Below, one piece after another: positions 1-5,893 of a DNA stretch of 7,456 nt. Origin of the DNA: Candidatus Thorarchaeota archaeon (GTDB lineage Archaea > Asgardarchaeota > Thorarchaeia > Thorarchaeales > Thorarchaeaceae); NCBI GenBank assembly GCA_016841005.1, contig JAEORG010000289.1:1-7456 (forward strand), in the 5' to 3' direction. Numbering within the stretch: position 1 is the first letter of the stretch; every line of letters begins with the position of its first letter. Both the position numbers and the translations under genes were made by a program. Below the pieces are notes generated by a model. The model ran no database searches and was not told the DNA's origin. It saw only the letters and a list, made by a program, of their open reading frames with translations.

Positions 1-555
1 CAGACTTATAATTTCAGTCCTACGTTCTTCGAGTTCATATTCTCTAAGTTGAGGCGTCATTGTCTGAGTATATTCAAAGAATTCTCTATTCTGTTCCAAT
101 AGTTTTGGGACTAGCTCATCTGGAAACCATCCAACGTGAATTCCTAAATCATGAAATCTCATGACAGCTTTTCCTCGAATGTGAGGATTTCTATCTAGTG
201 TACCGATCCAAACTTTCCTTATTCTACGAAGTTTAATCCACTCTGCACACGCTTTTTTAACATCACCATGACGTTTCTCTGTACATGGTTCCAGAGTAGT
301 GATTAGGTCTGCGTCATTGAAATCGACTTTGTCAACACCCCTCTGTTCCATTGCAATGAACTCGGCATGGTCTCCACTCCCTGTTTGGTTTCTGAACGAT
401 TCTGTAATGACTTCACCATCTTTCACGACTACTGTACCCACTTTTGGTGCAATTTTATCAGGCCTCTCAGGTTTGCATCTATCTGCGAGACGGATTGCAC
501 GTTTGAAATGCTCAATTGTCACATTATTTGGATTGTCATTTTCATACCATGACAT
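1..555 (-). CDS. RibD-like zinc-dependent deaminase, partial (C-terminus beyond the window)
   Basis: A member of the cytidine deaminase-like superfamily, closest in motifs to the deaminase domain of RibD. The 185 visible residues show the zinc-site pattern H63-A-E65, then P90-C91 and C103 in TLEPCTEKRHGDVKKAC, so H63, C91 and C103 are the likely zinc ligands and E65 the proton shuttle. The RibD-type block GTLDRNP (118-124) followed by GKAVMRFHDLGI (128-139) is also present. Such enzymes hydrolytically deaminate a pyrimidine, purine or pterin-like amino group; the substrate cannot be told here. Residues 145-185 form a charged helical extension, and no reductase domain has appeared by the window edge. 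The start was chosen because GAGGT at 563-567 sits seven bases upstream of the ATG; an in-frame ATG at 573 would add six residues. It begins 20 bases after the preceding small gene ends, so it is the fourth gene of that operon. Fold assignment is firm, function is not. Confidence 0.88.
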   Translation of the reverse strand, partial: MSWYENDNPNNVTIEHFKRAIRLADRCKPERPDKIAPKVGTVVVKDGEVITESFRNQTGSGDHAEFIAMEQRGVDKVDFNDADLITTLEPCTEKRHGDVKKACAEWIKLRRIRKVWIGTLDRNPHIRGKAVMRFHDLGIHVGWFPDELVPKLLEQNREFFEYTQTMTPQLREYELEERRTEIISL

Positions 556-562
556 AGCATTA

Positions 563-567
563 ACCTC
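563..567 (-). promoter_or_regulatory. Ribosome binding site deciding the deaminase start
   Basis: GAGGT on the minus strand, seven bases before the ATG at 555. It favours this start over the in-frame ATG at 573, which has no comparable site. Confidence 0.6.
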
Positions 568-574
568 TTGCATC

Positions 575-1078
575 TTACTGCTGAGATTCATCTCTTGGAT
601 TCAGTATCGAAGGAATGACTTCGTCATGCATCCATTGAAGTCCCACCTCGCTTAGTCTGTGCCCTTTTTCGCATTTATAGAAATATTCACTAGTTGACTC
701 TACTTTCCCACCTAAATTTTCACTTATGGTCGCCTTGGCAACTCCTGTTTCATTTTTTACCTCAACTTGTTGCTTGCATGCCGGGTGAGTACGTAGAAGT
801 GATAATGCTATTCGATACGCTGGATTACTAGTGGATTCATCCAATATCCATGTAGAGCCTTCCTTGGTCCAAAAATGAGTAGTCTGGGATTTCATGGAGT
901 CGAGTTTTCGTTCTTCTTCTATCTCGATGTCTAATTCTTTCGCTCTGTGAATAAAATGCTTAGTCAAGCGATAGGCGTTATCGAATTTATTTTTCTCAAA
1001 GCCAGAAACACGAATCGTTGTTACACTATCGCTCTTTTCAATTTCAATTAAGAATCTGTCATTTTCTTTTTCTGTCAT
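575..1078 (-). CDS. Small winged-helix-like paralogue A (third gene of leftward operon)
   Basis: Unrecognised 167-residue protein, one of five paralogues in this window. Residues 9-50 carry two predicted strands (RFLIEIEKSD, TTIRVSG) and an amphipathic helix. Residues 60-85 form a linker containing W70 and W77. The C-terminal half begins with helix YRIALSLLRTHP (88-99), continues with a helix-turn-helix-like stretch EVKNETGVAKATISENLGG (106-124), and closes with a wing-like piece (EYF, then GHRLSEVGLQWM, 131-150). The pattern suggests DNA binding, but no catalytic residue set is visible. The copy at 1081-1548 is its nearest relative in the RIALSL(L/F)R and ETG(V/L) blocks. The ATG at 1078 is preferred over a TTG at 1084 because AAGGA lies six bases before it. 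It starts two bases after the upstream gene stops, implying one transcript. A transcription-factor-like or adaptor role is inference. Confidence 0.85.
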   Translation of the reverse strand: MTEKENDRFLIEIEKSDSVTTIRVSGFEKNKFDNAYRLTKHFIHRAKELDIEIEEERKLDSMKSQTTHFWTKEGSTWILDESTSNPAYRIALSLLRTHPACKQQVEVKNETGVAKATISENLGGKVESTSEYFYKCEKGHRLSEVGLQWMHDEVIPSILNPRDESQQ

Positions 1079-1080
1079 AA

Positions 1081-1548
1081 TCAATCCTTCTCATTTTTTA
1101 ATTGAAGATACTTGGGGGCTATTATTGCTGATATTTCATTTAACCCAATTAGCGAGAGTTTCCAGCAATCCCCTTCCTGTGCGAACCAATTGCCTACTCC
1201 TCCTTGTCGTCCAGCTAGGATATTTGATACATACCCTTGAGACAATCCTGTTTCAGCTTGAATATCACCTACTCTCTTTACATTTGGTATGTTTCTGAAT
1301 AGTGACAAAGCGATGCGATGAGTACTTTCGGAAACTTGCTCTGAAAGAGTTACAGAGCCTTCTGCATCAATCCACAACACATTCAATGAATGTTTCAGAT
1401 TTTGGATCTCAATGTTCCTGCATAGTCTTCCCAGTAGTTCGAATGCTTCTCCAAGTTGGTTCTCATTGTCTAGAGATACCTCTACTTTTGTTCCGTTAAT
1501 CTGCCGTGAAATTCGTATTCTGAGATTTCCCGTTTGTTCATTAGTCAT
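1081..1548 (-). CDS. Small winged-helix-like paralogue B (second gene of leftward operon)
   Basis: Unrecognised 155-residue protein with the same layout as its neighbours. The N-terminal strands NLRIRISRQ and KVEVSLD (8-26) lead into a helix QLGEAFELLGRLCRN (31-45). After a linker containing LNVLWIDAEGS, helix HRIALSLFRNIP (77-88) precedes the clearest helix-turn-helix of the set, ETGLSQGYVSNILAG (99-113), with SQGYVSNIL as the likely recognition helix. A wing-like segment with W121 and a final LSLIGLNEI helix follow. The ATG at 1548 overlaps the last eight bases of the upstream gene (ATGACTAA), a sign of translational coupling, with GGAGG 12 bases upstream. An in-frame ATG at 1572 would add eight residues lying wholly inside the upstream coding region, so it is less likely. 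DNA binding is inferred from the pattern only. Confidence 0.85.
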   Translation of the reverse strand: MTNEQTGNLRIRISRQINGTKVEVSLDNENQLGEAFELLGRLCRNIEIQNLKHSLNVLWIDAEGSVTLSEQVSESTHRIALSLFRNIPNVKRVGDIQAETGLSQGYVSNILAGRQGGVGNWFAQEGDCWKLSLIGLNEISAIIAPKYLQLKNEKD

Positions 1549-2008
1549 CTTCGGTCCCCACCTCCGCGTCATTATTACTTTCTATTGATTCTAAAACTTC
1601 ATTTGCCCACATGTAACCTCGTTCATTCAGAATAACCCCCTCTTCATTCTCATCGATGTTTGGTTGGACCCCAAGTTCTGGCTTGGTCAGGTAGTTCTTT
1701 AAAGAACCCATATTGACCGAAGACAGTATTACTAATGTTTCCCTTGAAATCCTCATTGGAAAAGTCAGCAGGAGGGCGCATGCGATCCTGTTTCGAATAG
1801 GTCCTATCACCTCCGGAATTTGTAGATTCCATCGATTCTGCACAAAATCGTAGGTAGCTTCTCGACAGGTAAGTTCAGCAACTCTCATTTGCTTATTAGC
1901 AACTCGTGCTTGTGCAAGAACTTCTTGCCATGAATTTCCTCTAACAATCGCTTTGTAGTTTCCATATTTTACATGGATTTCTAAATGTGGCATATTATCT
2001 TCTGTCAT
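1541..2008 (-). CDS. Small winged-helix-like paralogue C (first gene of leftward operon)
   Basis: Unrecognised 155-residue protein, the promoter-proximal and most divergent of the three leftward paralogues. Strands HLEIHVKYG and YKAIVRG (8-24) are followed by a helix SWQEVLAQARVANKQM. The C-terminal half has NRIACALLLTFP (73-84), matching RIALSLLR..P in the sister copies, then a helix-turn-helix-like stretch SRETLVILSSVNMGSLKNYL (88-107) and a closing element ILNERGYMWANEVLESI. The tail is acidic (SNNDAEVGTEDD). GGGGAG lies four bases before the ATG, which fixes the start. Its 3' end overlaps the start of the next gene by eight bases. The helix-turn-helix is weaker than in copy B, so this copy may have lost or changed its target. 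The function is unknown. Confidence 0.84.
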   Translation of the reverse strand: MTEDNMPHLEIHVKYGNYKAIVRGNSWQEVLAQARVANKQMRVAELTCREATYDFVQNRWNLQIPEVIGPIRNRIACALLLTFPMRISRETLVILSSVNMGSLKNYLTKPELGVQPNIDENEEGVILNERGYMWANEVLESIESNNDAEVGTEDD

Positions 2009-2128
2009 TGTTCTCCCCTGCTATTATGTTACAGTCCCATCACGCGCAATCTAGCAACTGATTAAGTCATTAGTAAATCTTTTCTTCAATCATTGGTGAG
2101 GTTGCCATAGTGGTGTGAGGTGAATAAT
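2009..2128. promoter_or_regulatory. Shared divergent control region of the two operons
   Basis: This 120-base gap separates the first leftward gene from the first rightward gene and must hold both promoters. An AT-rich imperfect palindrome at 2060-2079 (GATTAAGTCATTAGTAAATC, seven of ten positions symmetric) contains TATA-like stretches on both strands. With a start site about 25 bases away, it would give leader lengths of roughly 30 bases rightward and 40 bases leftward. The flanking genes encode putative DNA-binding proteins, so autoregulation through this palindrome is possible but only inferred. Exact start sites cannot be read from sequence. Confidence 0.5.
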
Positions 2129-2626
2129 ATGTCTGACAAAGAAGCAAAGCGATTCAAGATAAAAGTGAGAAATGAAGACAAACAGGAGTTCAGCGTGAGT
2201 TTTACTGAAGCTGAAGAATCATTAGAGATGATTGAAGAACTGAATAGGATAAAGGGTGTTTATGAAAAACACAAGACCATTCTAAGAATCAGAGGAATCT
2301 GCAAAACTGAAGACAACGCTCTATACTATCCTGATGAAAGTACAAAACTTCCAAAGGCGAGATGGGTGACAGTTTCTGCTGCAGCTTCTTATCCAAGAGG
2401 GGTTCCTGTTAATGAGATTGTATCAAGAGCAGGTTTGACTCCTGACGAGGTTTCTGCATATTGTACAAGCAAGAACAATCCAACTTCTAATTACTTGTCT
2501 AAAAAAGATGGTGCAGGTTTCATAACTCCTGATGGTATTGATTGGCTATTTGGTTTACTTAAGAAAGATAAGCAAATTGAAGAGGTTGAAGAGAAAGATG
2601 AAGAGAAATCTCTCAGTAAGGATTGA
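2129..2626 (+). CDS. Small winged-helix-like paralogue D (first gene of rightward operon)
   Basis: Unrecognised 165-residue protein of the same five-member set. Strands RFKIKVRNED and FSVSFTE (8-27) precede a helix EESLEMIEELNRI and a further strand TILRIRG (50-56). A segment LYYPDES (65-71) matches the aromatic strand in the other copies. The C-terminal half runs RWVTVSAAASYPRGVP (78-93), then helix-turn-helix-like EIVSRAGLTPDEVSAYC (96-112), then FITPDGIDWL (131-140). It shares with copy E the pattern TxxAAAx-aromatic-PxGxP and the ending PxGI(D/E)W. The last 20 residues are highly charged, rich in E and K. GAGGTG at 2117-2122, six bases before the ATG at 2129, decides the start; the GTG at 2120 lies within that site. 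The 3' end overlaps a 58-residue ORF in another frame. DNA binding is inferred. Confidence 0.86.
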   Translation: MSDKEAKRFKIKVRNEDKQEFSVSFTEAEESLEMIEELNRIKGVYEKHKTILRIRGICKTEDNALYYPDESTKLPKARWVTVSAAASYPRGVPVNEIVSRAGLTPDEVSAYCTSKNNPTSNYLSKKDGAGFITPDGIDWLFGLLKKDKQIEEVEEKDEEKSLSKD

Positions 2627-2774
2627 TGACTATAAACTTGAAAAACAAGATGATTTCTACCGACTCAAATATAAATGGTTAGATTCTGCAATGGAGATAG
2701 TAAACGAAGTTTTGCGTAAGTTTGGCACGACAACAACATTGGTAGTTAATGGCAGGGAGGGCACTAGCGGTTGA
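2598..2774 (+). CDS. Putative 58-residue protein resembling the N-terminal module of the paralogue family
   Basis: Small ORF between paralogue D and the zinc-ribbon/DUF4145-like gene. It starts inside the end of D (29-base overlap, other frame), and its stop overlaps the next start as TTGA, an arrangement typical of translational coupling. From about residue 10 the protein reads as strand, strand, helix and strand: YKLEKQDDFYRLKYKW, then SAMEIVNEVLRKFG, then TTTLVVNG. That order matches residues 8-56 of copy D and suggests a stand-alone N-terminal module, though identity is low. Without this ORF a 144-base gap would break an otherwise compact operon. Weak points are the long 12-base distance from GAGG (2582-2585) to the ATG and the small size. 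An upstream in-frame ATG at 2532 exists but lies deep inside D. Confidence 0.5.
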   Translation: MKRNLSVRIDDYKLEKQDDFYRLKYKWLDSAMEIVNEVLRKFGTTTTLVVNGREGTSG

Positions 2775-3607
2775 CTGAGATCCAGATTCCTGTGATTTGT
2801 CAATCTGAACATTGTAATCGATTGAATTGGATTCCCTTTCGCAAACAAGGTTACTATGCCTTTCCGTTCAAAAAATCAGATTACGGTAAGCAACAGATGC
2901 GTATTGGCAGATCAAAAGGTGGGATTGACAAAGAAAATCTCACGATTGCATGCCCTCTTTGTGGTGAAGAAACAATGGTCTTTATCATGAAGAAGGCATC
3001 TGCTTTGAAGTTCAAGATGTTGTCTCCGAAACTCCCTTTTCTCAAACCTGGTGATATGCGTCTACCTGGGGAGGAAACCACCCCACAACCAACACCCGGA
3101 TCCCCGATTCCCTCAACACCAGACTTCATTGAAATTGAACCTTCACTTAGATTGGAGAAAGTGTACAGTCTTCTGATTGACGAAATTAATACTTGCTATG
3201 AATACGAAGCGTATTCTTCTGCATTAGTCATGCTACGGAAGTTAATCGAAAACCAACTTGTCGATATTCTTCGAATAAAGTATGAACCTACTGGTGAACA
3301 TGATTTCTATTTTGATGAATCAAAAAAGCAATTCCTTCCGCTCAGCGCCCTAGTAACTAACCTTGAATCCATTGCATCAGAATACGAACGATATGGACTT
3401 ACAAGAACTCATCTTGGTATTATCAAGGGACTTCGCAAGGATGGGAACCGTTCTGCTCACAGTATTATAGATTTAATTGACAAAAGGAAAATGGACTCTC
3501 TAAAGAATAACGCAAATCAGGCTGTTATCATCTTACTGAGAATTATTGGCATTACAAAAGGCCTCCTTAATGAAGATGGAAAGATAATTCAGAAACGGCG
3601 CAAATGA
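2771..3607 (+). CDS. Zinc-ribbon protein with C-terminal DUF4145/HEPN-like domain
   Basis: A 278-residue two-domain protein. The N-terminal part has a likely zinc ribbon: C10-x4-C15 and C61-P-L-C64-G, separated by a basic, aromatic insert. A proline- and threonine-rich linker (about 99-125) leads to an all-helical domain at 126-270. This begins with LEKVYSLLIDEINTCYEYEAYSSALVMLRKLIENQL and contains GLRKDGNRSAHS (220-231), which fits the DUF4145 signature R..GN.AAH. DUF4145 is related to HEPN-type helical domains and is often attached to nucleases and other conflict-system proteins; R222, N226 and H230 are the conserved polar residues. Whether it cleaves RNA is unknown, because the R-to-H spacing is that of DUF4145, not the classic Rx4-6H. 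The TTG start is supported by GGGAGGG at 2755-2761 and by a stop/start overlap with the preceding ORF. It sits between two paralogues of the small winged-helix family. Confidence 0.82.
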   Translation: MTEIQIPVICQSEHCNRLNWIPFRKQGYYAFPFKKSDYGKQQMRIGRSKGGIDKENLTIACPLCGEETMVFIMKKASALKFKMLSPKLPFLKPGDMRLPGEETTPQPTPGSPIPSTPDFIEIEPSLRLEKVYSLLIDEINTCYEYEAYSSALVMLRKLIENQLVDILRIKYEPTGEHDFYFDESKKQFLPLSALVTNLESIASEYERYGLTRTHLGIIKGLRKDGNRSAHSIIDLIDKRKMDSLKNNANQAVIILLRIIGITKGLLNEDGKIIQKRRK

Positions 3608-3628
3608 TTCCAAATGGGAGCAATCATA

Positions 3629-3645
3629 GAAAGAACTATACAGTC
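3629..3645 (+). promoter_or_regulatory. Possible internal promoter before paralogue E
   Basis: GAAAGAACTATAC-like sequence has a purine-rich BRE-like run followed by a TATA-like core (CTATA at 3636-3640), about 42 bases before the TTG start of the next gene. It would give a leader of about 15 bases that still includes GGGG at 3667-3670. The 70-base gap between genes leaves room for it, but read-through from the upstream operon is just as possible. Confidence 0.25.
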
Positions 3646-3677
3646 AGTTTTCCGCATAAGTATGTTGGGGATTCGAA

Positions 3678-4154
3678 TTGAGTGAGAAGAGAAACGAGCC
3701 GGAATTTGAAATTCAGTTCCACAGTGATGGAACCTACTCTATTGTAATAAGAATAGACACTGATGTTGATGTTCTGAATGCAGCACTCAGGGCTGAAGAA
3801 ATGAAAACGCTCATTGGTTTTTCAGATTGCATCCAAAAAATAAGAAAGATTTGTACTTCCAAGAATAGAATTTTGATTTTTCCTAAATTCAAAGGTGTTT
3901 CTGATGAGATTCGCCTAACAGCATGTGCGGCAGCGGCGTTTCCAGACGGCTTCCCACAGGATGCCATTAAAGCTGAATTAGGAATAGCTAATCCTTCAAG
4001 AGATGCTTATCTTAACTGGCCTACAAAGGAGAGTTCCAAATACTTGACCTATAATCCTTCAACGAAAAAGGTGCAAGTTAATCCTGCTGGGATTGAATGG
4101 ATTTGCAATCAATTGAAACAGCGCAAGGTTGTTGGCTTTGAGGAGGCGGTATGA
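3678..4154 (+). CDS. Small winged-helix-like paralogue E (last gene of rightward operon)
   Basis: Unrecognised 158-residue protein, the fifth paralogue. Strands EFEIQFHSDG and YSIVIRID (9-27) lead to a helix VDVLNAALRAEEMKTL. Then come CIQKIRKIC and a strand RILIFPKF (64-71). The C-terminal half holds IRLTACAAAAFPDGFP (78-93), helix-turn-helix-like AIKAELGIANPSRDAYLNW (96-114), a wing-like KYLTYNPSTKKVQV and a final PAGIEWICNQLKQ. Copy D is its closest relative through the LTxxAAAxFPxGxP block and the PxGI(E/D)W ending. The start is TTG with GGGG seven bases upstream; no ATG fits better. It lies 70 bases downstream of the DUF4145-like gene and is followed by a T-run, so it is probably the last gene of this transcript. 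DNA binding is inferred only. Confidence 0.83.
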   Translation: MSEKRNEPEFEIQFHSDGTYSIVIRIDTDVDVLNAALRAEEMKTLIGFSDCIQKIRKICTSKNRILIFPKFKGVSDEIRLTACAAAAFPDGFPQDAIKAELGIANPSRDAYLNWPTKESSKYLTYNPSTKKVQVNPAGIEWICNQLKQRKVVGFEEAV

Positions 4155-4190
4155 ATGTATTTTATTGCCTCATCATATTGTTTTTTCTTA
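4155..4190 (+). terminator. U-run terminator candidate for the rightward operon
   Basis: Directly after the stop of paralogue E the plus strand has TTTTATT (4160-4166) and then TTGTTTTTTCTT (4178-4189), which runs into the stop codon of the convergent gene. Archaeal RNA polymerase commonly stops on such U-runs without a hairpin. No comparable run is seen for the opposing gene. Confidence 0.5.
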
Positions 4191-5672
4191 TAACATTCCC
4201 AGAAGAAAAAGTGCCATCTGGATTACATTACCAGAATCAGCAATAAAACCCAAGCCTTCTAATATTTTCTTACGCTTACTTGTTCCAATATCCAAATTTG
4301 AGATCAAGTCCTGGATTTTCTTAAGTTGCTGTTGTTTGTCTTCATTGTCTTCAAAATCGATTTTCAATATGAGTTGGAGTACCTTGAGTATCTGTTGCTG
4401 ATTTTGAGATATCATCTCAAGTGCATTACCAGTTCTAGTATTGATAGATTCCAGCAAATTTCGAAATTCTTCTGTTACTTCTGATTTCTCTACAAGCATA
4501 TGTTTCAAGATTTGAACAAGTTCGTTAAGTTCTTCAGTTCTTTTGGATTTCTGAAAATCTGATAGTGAATGACTTTGTTTTGGCATTTTCCAAATGCTAA
4601 GTGTTTGATTATTGAACATTACAGCGATATGGCTAGAATCAGGGCTAAATTCCATTTGTAGTGGATTAATTGATGATGTGTGAAATTCTGGATTTGGTTT
4701 TCCACGTAAATCCGACATATGAGTGAAAGATGGTAACTTCCAGATACGTATTTGCCCGTCAGAAAACCATACACTATAACCTTCGGGCTTTCTTTCACTA
4801 CTGCTATTGAATAGCTGCGCTGCAAGATACTCCCCATTTGAGCTCGATCTAATTTTATCTAGTGCCTCTCCAGATTGCTTGATGATTACTTCTGGTTCTG
4901 CTTCCTCTCCCGTGATCAAATCCAAAAGCACTATTCCTTTCGAATACCTATCAAGGATGAAATCCTCAAATTCGCAATCCCTTGTTCTCTCAGATATAAT
5001 AGCATAGGGTTTATCGGCATACATTTCAAATGAGCCAATTACTTCGAGATTAAACTGCGTTTTCCAAGAAAGCGTATCAATAACATCAATATCATTATCT
5101 GCATACTCAACAATCAAGTACTCCCCTGATGGAGAGAATCTAACGTCCTCTATCCAGTACTTCAGACTGATACGATGTATTAGTTTGAGATCAATACAAT
5201 TCCTTATCTCAACACAGTGGTCCAGTGCGATAGCAAAATCAGTTCCCAGAGGATTCGCTGCTACTGCCAAATTCCAACACTCTACTGATATTTCGCCCTT
5301 AGGAGCGAATAGGGCCATAGCTACTTGTTCATCTGGAACTCCAATGAAGTTGTATAGACGTATGGAAAATTCATGTACAATCCTTTCTGCGTCCTCTATT
5401 ATTTCGACTCTAATCTCCTCTTTCGTCCTGTTGGCGACAACGTATCGATTATGACTCCCATCCATGCAGTACGGTTTTATTTTACCAAGATAGGCTAGTT
5501 TCTTGGTGTATATGTTGGCGAGAAAGCCAGCTCCGTGAATACCAAGCAAAATCCACGACTCATTTAGCCAACTAAGATGGCAAAGATGTTCGACATCTGG
5601 TGGTGGAATTGAAATATCAGATATTAATACAGGTTTGGAATTATCCAATGACTTAACCACTCCTAGCAACAT
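4188..5672 (-). CDS. WD40-like beta-propeller protein with C-terminal helical tail
   Basis: A 494-residue protein, probably cytosolic since no signal peptide is seen. Residues 1-363 are beta-rich with propeller-type repeats. The best are FSPSGEYLIVEY (179-190), NGEYLAAQLF (279-288) before DGQIRIWKL (305-313), and FSPDSSHIAVMFNNQTLSIW (342-361). The first half is degenerate, so the blade count is uncertain. Residues 364-470 are charged and helical, probably coiled coil (NELVQILKHML, ISQNQQQILKVLQLILKI), and the last 21 residues (from LGFIADSGN) are hydrophobic and could insert in a membrane or pack as a helix hairpin. Propellers usually act as protein-interaction platforms; the partner here is unknown. 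The ATG at 5672 is preferred over a TTG at 5693 because a TATA-like box lies 23-29 bases before it and no ribosome binding site exists, as in leaderless genes. It is convergent with paralogue E, with 33 bases between, so it is not part of that operon. Confidence 0.85.
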   Translation of the reverse strand: MLLGVVKSLDNSKPVLISDISIPPPDVEHLCHLSWLNESWILLGIHGAGFLANIYTKKLAYLGKIKPYCMDGSHNRYVVANRTKEEIRVEIIEDAERIVHEFSIRLYNFIGVPDEQVAMALFAPKGEISVECWNLAVAANPLGTDFAIALDHCVEIRNCIDLKLIHRISLKYWIEDVRFSPSGEYLIVEYADNDIDVIDTLSWKTQFNLEVIGSFEMYADKPYAIISERTRDCEFEDFILDRYSKGIVLLDLITGEEAEPEVIIKQSGEALDKIRSSSNGEYLAAQLFNSSSERKPEGYSVWFSDGQIRIWKLPSFTHMSDLRGKPNPEFHTSSINPLQMEFSPDSSHIAVMFNNQTLSIWKMPKQSHSLSDFQKSKRTEELNELVQILKHMLVEKSEVTEEFRNLLESINTRTGNALEMISQNQQQILKVLQLILKIDFEDNEDKQQQLKKIQDLISNLDIGTSKRKKILEGLGFIADSGNVIQMALFLLGML

Positions 5673-5694
5673 TTGAGTCTGACATGAAATCAAT

Positions 5695-5701
5695 TATTTA
5701 T
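5695..5701 (-). promoter_or_regulatory. TATA-like box for a leaderless transcript of the propeller gene
   Basis: ATAAATA on the minus strand lies 29 to 23 bases before the A of the ATG at 5672. This is the spacing expected if transcription starts at the start codon itself. The lack of a Shine-Dalgarno site before that ATG agrees with a leaderless mRNA. Confidence 0.45.
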
Positions 5702-5869
5702 CTACCGATTAATTCTTCCATAGTTTTGTTTCATCACATCATAGATTTTGGCAGGTATGAGAAGATTCAGTGATGCTCAATTCTTGAGAGCAAAATGGGC
5801 TGTGGCAATGTTTTTATTTTCCATAGAATAAGTGTAATCTGCCCCTACTTGCCGGGAGGGAGTTTACTA

Positions 5870-5893
5870 TTCATACGCCAGTGAGTGTATGAA
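5870..5893 (+). other. Nine-pair hairpin at the start of a small ORF
   Basis: TTCATAC (5870-5876) pairs perfectly with GTATGAA (5887-5893). A G-U and a C-G pair extend the stem inward to leave the six-base loop CAGTGA. It covers a possible GTG start (5885) and ends three bases before a possible ATG start (5897), so it could be an operator half-site pair, a translation-blocking hairpin or a structural RNA element. Confidence 0.45.

Noticed and set aside
299..655. Plus-strand ORF of 118 codons over the deaminase region
   Set aside because: It is antisense to the deaminase, whose zinc motifs are unmistakable. Its own protein has no recognisable features and it has no ribosome binding site.
2532..2597. 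Upstream in-frame extension of the 58-residue ORF
   Set aside because: It lies wholly inside paralogue D and would give a run of basic residues that reads as out-of-frame translation of a charged tail.
2626..2682. ATG overlapping the stop of paralogue D (TGATG) as a coupled start
   Set aside because: The frame closes after 18 codons and does not join the next gene.
4129..4401. Plus-strand ORF of 90 codons across the convergent gene ends
   Set aside because: It is antisense to the helical tail of the propeller protein, and its sequence looks like a shadow with no motif.
4807..5454. Plus-strand ORFs within the propeller gene
   Set aside because: They are antisense shadows; the minus strand keeps one long frame with repeated propeller motifs.
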